From positions 35,059,020 through 35,123,019 of the forward strand of contig NC_134467.1 in NCBI RefSeq assembly GCF_047948215.1: a DNA stretch of 64,000 nucleotides, written 5' to 3'. The notes beneath the pieces were generated by a model, which saw only the letters and a program-made list of their open reading frames with translations, was not told the origin of the DNA and searched no databases. Shown in pieces: positions 22,249 through 34,403 of this stretch. This DNA comes from Lycorma delicatula (lineage: Eukaryota; Arthropoda; Insecta; Hemiptera; Fulgoridae). Every line of letters starts with the position of its first letter. The stretch's first letter is position 1. A program made the translations under genes and the position numbers.

Positions 22249-22272
22249 AATAAAAAAAATTACAATAATAAA
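22249..22272 (+). terminator. Polyadenylation signals of unit A
   Basis: AATAAA at 22249-22254 and again at 22267-22272, 36 and 54 bases after the stop. The same arrangement follows the other two last exons. Confidence 0.6.
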
Positions 22273-22539
22273 ATGTCATTCTTGATACAATTTCATTTAT
22301 ATTGAGAAAAAGAAAACGCAATCCAAGTTGCGAGATTTAAAAATAATTTTATAAGCAAACATATATCAATGTTCCAGTAACATTTTTTTACAAAATATTT
22401 AAAAAAAAATATGTTTGTAAACAGAAAATCCGTGATAACCAATTGTTAAGATCGTTTCCCATCTACAATACTAAATATTCATACTTATAATTTATTTACA
22501 TGGTAATCACAGGCTCTCTTACAATTAATATATAAATGT

Positions 22540-22632
22540 ATATCGTAGCGTGTTAAAAAAAACACGAATGACCGGGATATGAACCAGGGATCTTCGGATA
22601 AAAGGCCGAAATGCTACCATTCCAGCAATAAA
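22540..22632 (-). repeat. tRNA-derived SINE, reverse strand
   Basis: On the minus strand a tRNA-like head (tggaatggtagcatttcggc; degenerate B box tggttcatatccc). Orthologous copy at 57868-57960. Confidence 0.6.
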
Positions 22633-23538
22633 ATAGATATATCTCAAATAATTAAAAAAATATTATTCTTTCAGAAATAGTAAAGTATAACAGTTTAAAA
22701 AAAAAAATGATTTATTAAATATTTTAAATATATTTTGATTTAACGAAAATCGGTCGTTTATAAAATGCAATTATAATTTGTGATACGAAAACAAATCACT
22801 AAAATTAATAAAAAATATCAAGTATAATGAAAGTACTTATATAACGCAATTCTAAAAAAAAACGCAATAAATAAATTAAAATATGACAATACAATCCGGG
22901 ATTTTCCCATCACACGGCGTTTTTCTGATGCTTTACGCACACAGTTTAATTAAAAATATTTATAATTTTGTTTAAATATATTATTTTTTGTACAGTTGTA
23001 TATTAGTGCTATCCTAGAGCTTATTGTTGTGACGTAGGTACTATTGACGCAGTATACCCACTTAGCCACTAGTTTAGAGCATTTTTTGGAGTAGTTATCG
23101 TTTTTGAAATGTTTTATTTGAAATCTTTTTTTAAATGTTAGAAAATGTGTCTAAGAAAAATAAGATCTTATTAGGCGAAATCTCGAAATTCTGAGAGAGA
23201 CATGGTTCTATAGCCTTTCACGTTATTCACTTTGACTTTTTAAGTTGAAACTTTAATGGGGATAAATCCTGCATATCTAGAAGTAATATGACAATTTTCG
23301 TCAAAATCGGTCCAGTAATTCTGGAGATATAAGGTGTGAGACACTTAACTCACACACACACACACGGGCAGAGTATTTAGTGGTTATGGACTAATACGTC
23401 CACATACACTTCCCTTAAAAAAATTTCCAATCAGTTATAGGTACACTATTCATATGAAATTCTTGCTACAAATATTAGACTTGTACATTTCTTATTCCAC
23501 ATCTTCAAGATCTGGATTATCTTTAAGAAGATAATTAT

Positions 23539-23579
23539 CAACATTATTAAAACATTTTTTTTTTTTTTTAATAATGTTG
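23539..23579. repeat. Inverted repeat around a T tract
   Basis: Arms caacattattaaaa and ttttaataatgttg flank an almost pure T run; perfect 14-bp stems. Confidence 0.7.
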
Positions 23580-23826
23580 AACTGTTTTTGCATTATTATT
23601 GCAGTTGCTCAAATCAATGAAAAAAAAAAAAAATGAAATACTAATAGAGGACTAGATATCGACTAGAAAAACTGACTGATATGAACTAAATAGGTATTAA
23701 TTTCATTTTTACTGTAGTGAAAAAAAATATTTTCATACTTGAAGATCGACTGCTTTATTTGATGAGAATTTTGAAGTTGTTTTTTTCAGAAAAAAAAGAA
23801 GAATCTTATTATTAATAGATGACTAG

Positions 23827-24050
23827 TTGTTAGCAAGATTTTTTTTTCTTCAGTCATTTGACTGGTTTGATGCAGTTCTCCAAGATTCCTTAACTAGTGC
23901 TAGTCGTTTCATTTCGGTATACCCCCTACATCCTAGATACTTAACAATTTGCTTTACATACCCCAATGGTGCCTGCCTGCACAAAGTTTTCCTTCTAACT
24001 GTCCCTCCAATAAAAAGCGACTACTCCAGGATGCCCTAATATAAGTCTGT
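23827..24050 (-). pseudogene. RTE-like retrotransposon 3' tail, reverse strand
   Basis: The reverse complement ends ...caaaccagtcaaatgactgaag, the same terminus as the forward tail at 25085-25497; about 0.2 kb of the C-terminal coding end remains. Confidence 0.6.
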
Positions 24051-24240
24051 CTCTTCGTCACCTATATTTTTCCAAATTCTTCTTTCTTCATCCGGTAAAT
24101 TTCCATACAGTATTTGAGTTCCTTAGGTGTCAAAACTTTTGTATCCGATAAATACAGCTTATTCCCAAATTCGACTGATTATAATACTTTCCCTTCAGCA
24201 GCTATAGCTCTGGTACAACGCTACACGGTAAAGTAAAATA

Positions 24241-25084
24241 ATCATAAATACCGATGTTATAATAGCAAAATGGTAGCCTCTTGGACTTTCATCTACGAGT
24301 CTCGGGTTGGTAACGTGTCATTTTTTCGAACGCTATAATAAATCCTCAATCATAATCCATTATCATGTCCTTAGGCCTAGTCGAGTGTGGAACGATGGTG
24401 AATAAAAGTGATTTCACTGTCGAAGCGTGTCTGTAGCTTATGGGCGGTTCTATGTAGGTCCACACACTTGGAAACATTGCAAATACTTTTGCAACAGGGA
24501 TTTTTCTTGATTCAATTCGCAGTGGGATGCTAAGAACTGGAGCTATGAAGTGAGGTGTTCTGGAGGCAAAAACTAACAATTCTACCAATAAAATCAACGC
24601 CCAACTTTTTGCACATTAAGGCATTCCAAGCTCGACCTAATAAAACCGAAATGCGGACTTGAAAGTTTAATGAGTCAAGCCACAGTTGATTAGTTGAGTG
24701 ACAATGAACTTGATCGACGTGTTTATGCATATCGTTTATTGCTTGAAGGCTTGAGAGCTGAGAGAAAACAATAAAAATTATGTGTTTTCAGACGAGTGTA
24801 GTATTTATAGAAACTTTCTTAACCGAAATGTTTTTTCTAAACGAAAAACAATCCCCAACTTTTTTGAAGAAATCGATTTCTTCCAAAAAGTCGCCTAATG
24901 TTTTGTGTGTGCTGGTATGGCTACTGAACATTTCCTTTCTTCCTTGCTTTCTTTCCATTTACAGATTGCTGGATTGAACAATATACTTCTCATAAACGAA
25001 CAGAATTGCAACAAGTTGCCTTTACACTAGTCAATTTATTTTTTCTAGTTTAAAGAAAAAGAGACATTTTATTTGTTTGTATGT
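24241..25084. other. Noncoding block shared with the spacer after unit B
   Basis: Matches 58745-59545 and 60380-60510. Near 24910 it contains the boundary where unit B carries about 0.85 kb more, a transposase piece. No intact gene. Confidence 0.45.
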
Positions 25085-25497
25085 AAAAACTTTGTTTGAA
25101 ATGAAACTTGGACAATCGGAGTATCTGAGAAGAAAAGATTAGAAGCTTTTGAAATGTGGTGCTATAGGAGAATGTTAAAAATCAGATGGGCGGATAAAGT
25201 GACAAATGAAGAGGTATTGTGACAAATAGATGAAGAAAGAAGCATTTGGAAAAATATAGTTAAAAGAAGAGACAGACTTATAGGCCACATATTAAGCCAT
25301 CCTGGAATAGTCGCTTTAATATTGGAAGGACAGGTAGAAGGAAAAAATTGTGTAGGCAGGCCACGTTTGGAATATGTAAAACAAATTGTTAGGGATGTAG
25401 GATGTAGGGGGTATACTGAAATGAAACGACTAGCACTAGATAGGGAATCTTGGAGAGCTGCATCAAACCAGTCAAATGACTGAAGACAAAAAAAAAA
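25085..25497 (+). pseudogene. RTE-like endonuclease-reverse transcriptase C-terminal tail, unit A only
   Basis: Forward frame: RLEAFEMWCYRRMLKIRWAD, KVTNEEVL, RRDRLIGHILSH, GRPRLEYVKQIVRDVGCRGY, RAASNQSND then stop and an A-rich tail. This is the typical C-terminal end of endonuclease-reverse transcriptase elements. One internal TGA near 25220. The 5' end is truncated and the insert is missing from the matching place near 60515, so it is a late insertion. Possibly the same family as the endonuclease relic at 239-1015. Confidence 0.75.
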
Positions 25498-26799
25498 GTG
25501 TAAAATCTTAGGAACATGGAAAATTACTTTCGAATGTATAACACCAAACTCTAGAACCAATAAAAATAAATATCATGATATATCATTGAAAATCGCTCAA
25601 TGAGGACATATTACTACAGTTAAGAAAAGGCCAAAATCCATTTCTTTAGATTTTGGACTTTTTTGTACACTTTTTGTTCAGTCGATTGCAATCAAAAGGG
25701 GAGGTGCACAATTAGATGTTACATCAGTCCTAAATACAAAATTTCAACATCCTACTGTTATTAATCTTTTGTAATTTATGCGAGATAAATAGAACCATAC
25801 GTAGGTAAGTAAAGATGTCAGGCCGAACCTAGTCAAAATGGATTAAGGTATCGTCAAAATGGATAATTCCGGTGATATCTAAAAACTGAAAAATTTGCGA
25901 TCACAATACTTTCGTATACTTTATACAAGGAAGTAAAACTACAATAAAAATTGAAAAATAACAATTCAGTTAAGTTATAATTTAAACTCTTTAAAACGGT
26001 ATTTTTTTTTTGATTTTCCGGTGAATCACAAAAGAAGAAGAATATAATTAAACAAATAATTAAAAAAGATTTATTTAATTGTTTAATCTTTTGTTGAAAC
26101 CAATTTTGCCTAATATTTTTTGCAAGTTTTTTTTCTGATAGAAGTATTACGCAGATACTTTGGTGGAATTGCTCTAATCGGCATATTACACAGTTTCTTT
26201 CTCTATTTCAGAACATAGTGGTTTTGAAGAGAGGTTGACCAGATTTGGTATGATTCATTCATACTTGTATCGGCAATGTTGGGTCGCTGATGATGTGTGA
26301 CATGCCTTAACATTCTCTCTCCCGTACGTAGCTGAAGTTGCCAAGGTACCTGGTGAGTGTTGAGTGTGGACGGATCAATTCTGGTTCTGAACTGCTAATT
26401 ATTTGGAAAACCGGAAGGGGATGGATCATATTTTCTGACTTCCTTAGATTCTTAATCGTGCAGAGGATGGTTGAGGTGATCTGATTCTTTTTTTAAAGAT
26501 GTATAAATAAAATAGCAATCCGAGTAATTATTGGCTCGCCACTGTACTTTCTTCATCAAGACAAGGATTCTTGTATCGAGCCTTGCTGACTTTAAATATT
26601 TGCTGTTAGTATGAGTGAATATATGGAAAACTCTGAGTTAATGACGCGTTGTGGTAGGGTGTAGACAATAACCTCGCTCACGAAAGCGGACTAGAATAGA
26701 GAGAATACATCAAGACTAGAATAGAAATTATAGCCATTGGAGGCTTACTAAATTTGTAATTCTCTTTCTTGACTTCTAAGTAAATCAAGAGAAAACGTT

Positions 26800-28066
26800 T
26801 TGTATAAACATATGTTCAGGAACGCTTCGTTAGCAAGCATCAGATTGCTAAAGATATCTCCGCCTTCGGTCAAATTTAGCCTGACTGTAAATCTTGGAAT
26901 CGAAATTAAGATGTAAATTTAGTGGATCTATGTTAAATCTAACCTCCAAAAATAATAGTTCCTAGGAGAACGGTTTTAGTAGTTTTCGGGAAATCTGTGG
27001 TGAAAATAAACTATTACATATATAGCATAAAAATTTTGGTTAAATGATAATAAACATTATCCAGATAACAAATAAATATTATCTTTCTTTGTTAAAGAAA
27101 GATAATAGAAAACATGAGTCTTGAAATGAAATATATAAATTCCCAAATCTTAATACAAACGTAAGAATTTAAATTTAATTTAAGTAATGTTTAATTTAAG
27201 GTTGTTAAAAAACAAAACTTACTAAACATTCCAGAAAATAATAAAGATTTAAGAAAACTGTTAAAACTAGTTTTAAGAACTAGTTTTTTTCAATTTTTCA
27301 GGCCAGATTACACACAAAACCCCTAAAATTTACCCCTGGTTTTGGGAGCCAATAACCGTTTAATACGTAAATGTGATTTGACATTACTAGAAAATTTCTT
27401 CAACGTCACATCGACAGATGTGACGTTGGGCCACATAAATTCGCATATATAAGTTTATATCTCGATTTATATAAAAAGAATTAATATAAATTTTCATATA
27501 TATATATAAACATATGTATATATCTAGTGTGTCGTGACTGATTCATAAAGAACATCCTGAAAAAAAATTGATGAAAACTTGCAATCGCAGTTTACAAATT
27601 ATTATTAGCACAGTTCTTATGGATTAAGCGCTTACCAGGAAAGGATTATTTGAAATTCAGTGTTTAAAGGATTAAAAAAGAAACAATGAAAATTCTATAT
27701 ACATTTAAAATTCTCAGAAAAAATTCGCCCGAAAATAATTAGTGTTTTAGTGTGATTACATATTTAACACGCGTACACTATTGTCGTTTTTATACAACAA
27801 GAAAACGATGAGGCTTTTATTTAATAAAAATTATAATATATATAAAACAAAAATATGGGTAGATTATATATATATATAAATATATATATATATATTAATG
27901 TAGTTGCGGTTACGTGAAAAAATTAACTGCATTCTGCACGATATGAGTATAGTGCACCATATTTGTTCTGACTGCCGCTGTGCAACGACTCGCACAATTA
28001 CGTACCGAATCTTCCAAACGGGTTAGAAAATTCAGACCGAAAGGTGTTTTCCTCGTCCTGCTTTTC
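26800..28066. repeat. Duplicated segment related to the unit B 5' UTR intron
   Basis: Blocks such as caggaacgcttcgttagcaa, cctggttttgggagcca and gaagattcagaccgaaaggt-like text recur at 36500-38720; part of it (27345-27700) recurs at 61540-61870. This implies that a gene unit once started here (A'). Confidence 0.6.
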
Positions 28067-28107
28067 TAAATCATCTACATGTCCGTCAACTCTCCAAATG
28101 GAAAAAT
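28067..28107 (-). pseudogene. Short transposase fragment at the A' breakpoint
   Basis: About 41 bases nearly identical to 44434-44474, which lie at the 5' end of the reverse-strand transposase relic in unit B intron 2 (minus-strand FPFGELTDM-like). Too short for more. Confidence 0.4.
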
Positions 28108-28111
28108 TCTA

Positions 28112-28142
28112 ACTCTACAAATGGTGAACCCATTTGTAGAGT
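28112..28142. repeat. Perfect hairpin next to the Tc1/mariner element
   Basis: Arms actctacaaatgg and ccatttgtagagt (13 bp) with a 5-base loop; ends 12 bases before the left end of the element. Confidence 0.7.
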
Positions 28143-28154
28143 AGGGTAATAGTA

Positions 28155-29473
28155 GGGTGTCCCATATAAAACGCAACCCATCAATCACTCATCCATTAAA
28201 TTTCAAAAGTCTAGCGTACTCCCCTACTCGTTACTGAAATTGACTCGTCCAACATTTGAATATCGCGGCGACGCAGTAGAACACTACCGATAGTAACAAC
28301 AATGCAATCAATGTATTGCTACAGACAAGATGGTGTTTTCGCTAGATGAACGTGTTTTCATTGTCGAGTCGTACTTCAGTACGAAATTAGCGGTTGCAGT
28401 GCAAGATTTGTTTCGCCATAAGTACCCAGATAAACCGGCTCCTAACAAAACATCAGTATTAAGGTTAGTGGCAAAATTTAGAGAGACCAGTTCTGTTAAT
28501 AACAAGGAACACAAAATATCGGCGTCAGTGTTGAATACAGGTACAGTCACTGAAATCAAAGACCGATTACTCGCCACGCCAAATAAATCGATCAGACGTT
28601 TGTCTGCTGAAATTAATTTGTCCAAATCAACTGTTCATCGGGCGACCAAACCACTGCAGTTACGACCTTATAGCAATCAAACGGTTCATCGACTTCGTGA
28701 GCCCGACAAAAAAAAAAAATTACAATATTGTTAACGGTTCCGTCGATTTCTGCATGAGGGAATTAGGGTTATGGGTTCGTTATTTTTTAACAGATGAAGC
28801 GCGGTTTCATTTGGATGGCTACGTAAACAGCCAAAACAGTAAAATTTAGAGTGCTGAAAATCCCCACGTTTTTCACGAAAAACACTTACACCCGCAGAAG
28901 TTGGGCGTGTGGCGCGCGATATCGCGGAAAAAAATAATCGGTCCTATTTTTTTTCGAGTAAACCATTAATGCAGAACGATATCAGGATATTTTATTTCAG
29001 TTCATCGCACTCTTGGAAGAGGAAGACAGACACTGCTGGCTACAACATGACGGTGCGACATCGCACTACGCAGGTTCAACTTCTGATTTCGTCGAGGAAT
29101 TCTTTGGTAATCGTGTTATCGGTCGAGGCTTGTGGTCACCAAGATCTACAGATTTGATTGCGGCGGATTTTTCCTACGGGATTACCTCAAAGAAAAAGCC
29201 TACAGCAACAAACCACGAACACTTGAACGATTGAAAGTCAATATTAAACAAGCTGTATTAAATACCCGGCCACAAACTTTGAAAAAAGTTGCAAGAAACG
29301 CTGTAAAAAAATTGAAGCTTGTATTCAAGAAAATGGAGGCCACTTCCAACATTTACTCTAAATGTAAGGTAATGGATAGTAATAATAAAAATTGCATTTA
29401 CCTTTACTCATGCCTTTTTATTATTTCAATACCTACCAATATAAGGTTGGGATGCGTTTTATATGGGACACCC
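28155..29473 (+). mobile_element. Tc1/mariner-superfamily element with both TIRs and TA duplication
   Basis: Left end gggtgtcccatataaaacgc (28155) and its reverse complement at the right end (to 29473) are perfect over 20 bases and extend imperfectly. TA dinucleotides flank both ends (28153-28154, 29474-29475). The element is 1319 bp and carries a dead transposase. It separates the A' 5' flank from the A' intron 4. Confidence 0.9.
28330..29376 (+). pseudogene. Broken Tc1/mariner-type transposase
   Basis: The N-terminal HTH half is open from 28330 to 28734 (FSLDERVFIVESYF, TSVLRLVAKFRET, NKSIRRLSAEINLSKSTVHR). A frameshift in an A run near 28710 breaks it. The catalytic part is spread over other frames: FTDEARFHLDG (first Asp, about 28790), WLQHDGATSHYA (second, about 29045) and, after another shift near 29165, DLIAADFFLRDYLKEK (third acidic residue as Asp). 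Cleavage and strand transfer would not be possible from this copy. The DD..D type is inferred from the third motif. Confidence 0.8.
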
Positions 29474-29989
29474 TAGATCGTATATAACAATTCTTTGGTG
29501 GTTGGCTTTCAGTTAACAACACATCTTATGAATAGTCGACCTGATACTGTACAAGACTACACTTCATCTATATTCATACGTACTATCCTCAATTATATTC
29601 TGATGTAATATCTTATATTAGGTCCAAACGCTAAGATGCAAAAGTAACGAATTTCCGAAAACGGAATCGTTAGTTTAATTACCAACGTAACCTTTCTAGT
29701 TTTTTCTTTTGCATTAGTCTTGCACAGTCTCAGGTCAACCATTCCTGGTGTGCGAACAACTGAAATCGAACCATCAAATAACACCGTTATCCACAATCTA
29801 GTAATCAAATCAATATTCATGTAACTGCCTTAACTAGGATTTAAATCCTAGAACTCACGACTTCGAAATCAACGATTTGCGATGACGAGTTCACCACTAC
29901 ACCAATCGGGTTTGTTTATCAAAATATAGTTTTTTCTTAATTGCTTTAGCTTAATTACATCACTAGGTATTACTTAAGTAGATGCGATG

Positions 29990-30330
29990 AACGGAAATCT
30001 CGAGATGCTGATGTTGACGTTGCTCTATACCTTCGCCCTAGACCTTTAAATTTGAAAATTTAACGGCATCAACGCCCAATATATAAATGAAATTTGATCA
30101 AGTTTGTTCAAAATCGGGCAACCAGTTCTGGAAGTATAAAATGATTCTTAGCAAGACATCGCACATACCCGCGTACATACGTACATCCGGAAATTTTCTA
30201 TCTAGTTTTTTGGGTTCCTTACGTGTCAAAAAGTTAAGGTCCGGAAAAACTGCATTTATCCAAATTGGGTCAATTACAGTACTTTCCCTTCTACAGCTAT
30301 AACTCTGCTATAGAGTTAGACACGAAATTT
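29990..30330 (+). repeat. Interspersed repeat R3
   Basis: Same signatures as 19090-19515. A small deletion joins it directly to the SINE on its left. Confidence 0.55.
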
Positions 30331-32527
30331 TGTCACATTAAAAATTAAGTTTTTGGTTTGTTATGTATATTATTGACATACCAGATTAATCCATTAAATT
30401 CTACATATCTGGTGAATATAAAGATATTTGACCTACAATGGAGAAGTTACTACGTAACTCTTGATTAAATTTAGACAAAATCTTAAATTTTGTAAAGACT
30501 CTTTTTAATTTACAAGATAATTTACACGGTTACAAAATTTCTTTTTCTATTTTTATGTACATTCTTTTTATAATTTTTTGTTGAGTGGTTTTAAAACTAA
30601 AAGAATTAGTTTGCAATAAAACTCAAAAAAAAAAACAAAAATAAATATTTCGACATTTAACTATTTGTTATTTTCTATTGGGAGAAAAATGTAAGAAATA
30701 AATTTAATATTATTTCAATAAGTTATTTTTTGCTGGACGTGAATTTTGTAATTTTTAACCATATATCTCCGGATCTATACCGTAAACTGAATTAAATCCA
30801 AATTTAAATTTATTAACATATATTTACCAAATATAACGTATTTTGGAGAAAAAAAAATTCCAAAGTTTAGAATATTTCATTAGATTTTTATCACTACCCA
30901 CAAGAAAAAAAAAATTAAGGGGGACGCTAACCTAGAATTACCAAAAAAAATTATAATTTTTATTATGAGAGTAATGGAATAAAATTTTTTGTCATGTTCG
31001 ATTTGAATATAGCTTTTTAAGTGATAAAGAAATTTTTTTAAAAATTCATTATAAAAATTAAAAAGTTACTATTTTTAGAAGTGGAAAATAAACTTTAAAA
31101 AAATGTTTTCTTTTATACATATATGATGTAAGCTAACAAATTTCCTTTGGTAAAGTTATTTATAAATCTAACAACCTTTTCAATAGAAGCTAAATTAAGA
31201 AAAATAAAAATGTTTTAAATCCTTTCCTGGATTTTAGGTGCGAGATTATAATTTAAAAAAATGCTGATATTTCTTAATAGCTCTATATATGAAATACAAA
31301 TTTTGAAAAATATTTAAACGAATAGGTGTTTGAAAAAAAAACGGTGGTGATTTATTTTGTTGAAAAAAAAATTAGATCATTTTCCAAATCACTCACCAAA
31401 AAAAAGTTGTGTGGGTTTTTTTTTGTTTGACTGATATACGTGCTCAAAAATTTATATTTTAAATACTATTGGCGCAGAGAATACAACCTGGTGCGCCGGA
31501 CTGCTGCGCCTAAATTACCAATGATTTATTAGATTGAACGATTTATCATAAATTATACTTTTGTTTGGAGATAAAAAAGTAAAATACTGAAGTTAATAGC
31601 CTTGTTAAAAAAAAAAAAAAACAAAAAAAACACTCAGGAAACAACTAAACATTTTCAGGATTTTGTAGCTTTTCGGTGTTAACGTGTAGTTGTTAGTAGC
31701 TAAATTCAAGAAAATTATTTAATAAGTGTGGGAAAAACATTTTCTGAATTGATACATCAACCTTCTAACTCTTTTCCAGCTGACCCTAGGCTTGTCTTTT
31801 TCTAATAAGTAACAAATTTATTTGTTAAATTATTCTCTATAATACATCTGATAAAAATGGAAAATTTTTTTCTCGATATCTTCCAATATCTAAGCAAATG
31901 TTACTCATAAAAAAGGATAGTATATGGGTTTATTGTTTGCCGATTGTGCTCACGTTTTTATTTTAGCTGCTATTGGCAAAGAGCAGACCAATAGTGATGC
32001 GCAAGGCGGCTGCACACGGCGAATCCATCCCGCTAGAAGCAGTTCTATTTAATTAATTTAGAGATTATTTAATTTAATTTCTAAGCGTACGATTTATATT
32101 TTAATGTATTTACATATTACTAATATTTATTTAAGTTCATCAAGAAAAGAAAAAGATTATTAGTTAAAAATTAATAATACAAAAAAATCTTTATTTATCT
32201 GCGCGATTTTTTTTTTATCTGGTGCGCATCCGGGCGGAGCATTACGTGGTCCTCTCTACGCCAATATAAGCAGCTGGACTGGTAGCTAACAAACCTTAAA
32301 CGAACACACAATAATAAAAGAAGAAGACAGTGCCAGCATAGCCAAGCCAATTTCCTGTTATCAATATGGTCAGCGTTATAGATAATATTACTATTAAATT
32401 CTCCACCTACACCCTGCTTAAATCTAAAAGCACTGAAATGTTCATCTTCTTTCTTTTACTGTTTTAGCCTCCGGAACCACCGTAAGGTATTAATTCAGAT
32501 GAGGAATGTGGATGTTATAATGTATTA

Positions 32528-32800
32528 CGTAAGAGTGTGAATGTAAATCTAGTGTAGTCTTGTACAGTCGCAGATAGACCGTTCCTGAGATGTATTGTTA
32601 ATTGAAACCCAACCACCAAAGAATACCGGTATCCACAATATAGTATTCAAATCCTATAACGTGGATACCGATGTTTTTTGATTGTTGCGTTTCAATTAAT
32701 CACACATCTTACGAACGGTCGATCTGTGACAGTTAAAGACTCTACTTCATTTACACTCATACAAATCATCCTCATTCATCCTCTGAAGTAACAACGTTCA
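32528..32800. repeat. Head-to-head SINE pair before the orphan last exon
   Basis: Same structure as 21290-21550, centred near 32645 (tagtattcaaatcctataac). Confidence 0.6.
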
Positions 32801-33057
32801 GAAAAATATTTTTTACATTTCTGTAATCTCTCCATTTCTGTAAAATGCTTAATATTCTCATTAACGCGTTCGTACCTTCAGACTGTTTAGTCGTGTAGAT
32901 GGTAGGTGAGCCCTGACCGGCTAGTGTTAAAAAATATTACCATGCCCGCTGTAGGGAAAGAAATATTTGGGTAAGTTTTAAGAGCAGCTGGTAAATTAAT
33001 AATCGATTATTAAATAGTAATAATAATTTTAATAACACTTTTAATTTTATTTTACAG

Positions 33058-33462
33058 ATGACTGACATACTGGTTTACATTTCAAAACTTGAAATTGAAA
33101 ATATATGGACTAAACTGAGGAAAATGAAATTAAAAAGTAATTATAAATTTGTTGAGATATTACAATGGAAGGACTCTGAGATCGCTATAAAATCATTAAA
33201 ATATTATTTCAGTGTAGATAATCCAATGGATTGTTCTAACGATCTTTTGAGAGCGATAATATCGTATAATATAGCAGTTGATGGAAACTTAAGCAAAGAT
33301 CAGCATGAGTTGATTTATAAGATGTTATGCCCAATTCAAGATGTTGATAAATTAAACCGCATTGTACAGTTCATAAACAACCAAAATTTAAAACCAATAA
33401 GTCCGGAAGAATTTATTTCTGAATTAAAAGATAAATCAGGTAGTCTAAATAATTGTTTTTGA
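33058..33462 (+). CDS. Orphan last exon (unit A'), 134 codons
   Basis: Preceded by ttttacag (AG at 33056-33057) and the same intron end as exon 5 of A and B. It is open to TGA at 33460-33462 and followed by the same 3' UTR with AATAAA at 33498-33503. Exons 1-4 are missing upstream. The first 57 or so codons are close to unit A; the rest differs at about half the residues (for example VDGNLSKDQHELIYKMLCPI). It is either a relic of a deleted gene or an alternative 3' exon for unit A, since it is in the right phase to follow exon 4. It cannot be translated alone with a signal peptide. Confidence 0.7.
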   Translation: MTDILVYISKLEIENIWTKLRKMKLKSNYKFVEILQWKDSEIAIKSLKYYFSVDNPMDCSNDLLRAIISYNIAVDGNLSKDQHELIYKMLCPIQDVDKLNRIVQFINNQNLKPISPEEFISELKDKSGSLNNCF

Positions 33463-33497
33463 TTGTACTTTTATATAAATCTACGAATGTTTATTGA

Positions 33498-33503
33498 AAT
33501 AAA
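33498..33503 (+). terminator. Polyadenylation signal after the orphan exon
   Basis: AATAAA 36 bases after the stop, in the same place as after unit A exon 5; a second AATAAA follows near 33516. Confidence 0.5.
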
Positions 33504-34230
33504 AATAATTACAATAATAAAATGTCATTATTGATCCAATTTCATTTATATTAAGACAAATAAAACGCAATCCATGTTGAGAGATTTAAAAATAATTTTA
33601 TAAGCAAGCATATATCAATGTTCAGGTAATTAATTCTTACAAAATATTTTGTAAGATATTTATTTTTCTTAGAAAAAAATAAGAGGCTAAAATGAGAAAA
33701 AAAATTTCAACAAAAAAACCTAGTTATTGTTTTAGGTCTGGTGTTTGTAATTATGAAAAATTATAATAATTTTTTGATAGCCCGAATCTAAAAGAAAAAA
33801 TTCTACGTATATTAAAACAATTAACCAAATTTAAAGAATATCGCTTCAATCAACCATGAAATACAACGAATAAAAGCAGTGTGACAAAAAATAACTACAA
33901 CAAATAACTACATAACTACATTTTTTTTTTTTTTGGCCTAAATGAATGTTTGAACCCTAAAACATAAACTTTTTAGAAAAACCCGAATTAGCCATTTTTG
34001 ACATTATCACCATATTTTCCCTTTTAATATATCGATTCTAGCTATACTCGCCAGGAATGCAACGAAGGGAATATTAATTAGTGATTTACTAGAACATAAA
34101 AAATAAAGAAGGTAATAAATAATTTCCCAACCCGTATTGTACCTTAAATTTCAGCAGATGGTGGTGGGAAAAAAGTTCATGCGAAGGGAAAGTTTATTTG
34201 TTTAACATGTTAGTATTGTTTGCCAATTCT
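33504..34230. other. Spacer between the orphan exon and the unit B promoter
   Basis: No gene seen. From about 33780 it matches the flank of unit A. Confidence 0.5.
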
Positions 34231-34232
34231 AT

Positions 34233-34274
34233 TATATAAATACCGCGTTCGGACATTTATTTATTCACTCAGTG
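34233..34274 (+). promoter_or_regulatory. Putative core promoter of unit B
   Basis: TATATAAATA at 34233-34242, and a consensus arthropod initiator TCAGT at 34269-34273, about 36 bp downstream. Near-identical to the unit A promoter. It lies only about 0.8 kb after the orphan last exon. Confidence 0.65.
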
Positions 34275-34403
34275 ATCTCTTTTCGATTGACATCTTAATA
34301 GAGATTATATTGAAAGAGATTTTCTTCTTGCTGTTATTTTCGATTCTTATATCCATTTAACATTAAATCAGGTTTAAAGATTTTGTTAAGCAGTTGAAAA
34401 AAG
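34271..34403 (+). other. Noncoding 5' UTR exon of unit B
   Basis: 133 nt, no ATG, donor gaaaaaag|gtaaaaa at 34404. Same length as in unit A. Confidence 0.55.

Larger units (their letters stand above)
22985..24240 (+). repeat. R3 repeat split by an insertion
   Basis: The 5' part runs to about 23365 and the 3' part resumes about 24095. The 58240-58745 copy is continuous, so about 0.7 kb was added here, including a reverse RTE tail (23827-24050) and a stretch (23370-23510) that resembles 60230-60360. Confidence 0.5.
22273..28150. other. Spacer between unit A and remnant A'
   Basis: No host gene seen. The first part (to about 26100) matches the spacer after unit B (57600-61060). The part 26800-28066 matches pieces of the unit B 5' UTR intron (36500-38720). 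Repeats inside are listed separately. Confidence 0.5.
29476..33057. other. Remnant intron 4 of deleted unit A'
   Basis: Follows unit A intron 4 in order: the inverted SINE pair (29480-29935), R3 (29990-30330), AT-rich stretches (30840-31060), and the block 31780-32060 that matches 20340-20640. No exon 1-4 sequence is present between 28.1 and 33.0 kb. The 31140-31700 part resembles 55410-55900 in unit B. Confidence 0.6.

Noticed and set aside
28330..28734. A domesticated 134-aa DNA-binding protein
   Set aside because: It lies between intact transposon ends and is followed by the broken rest of the same transposase.
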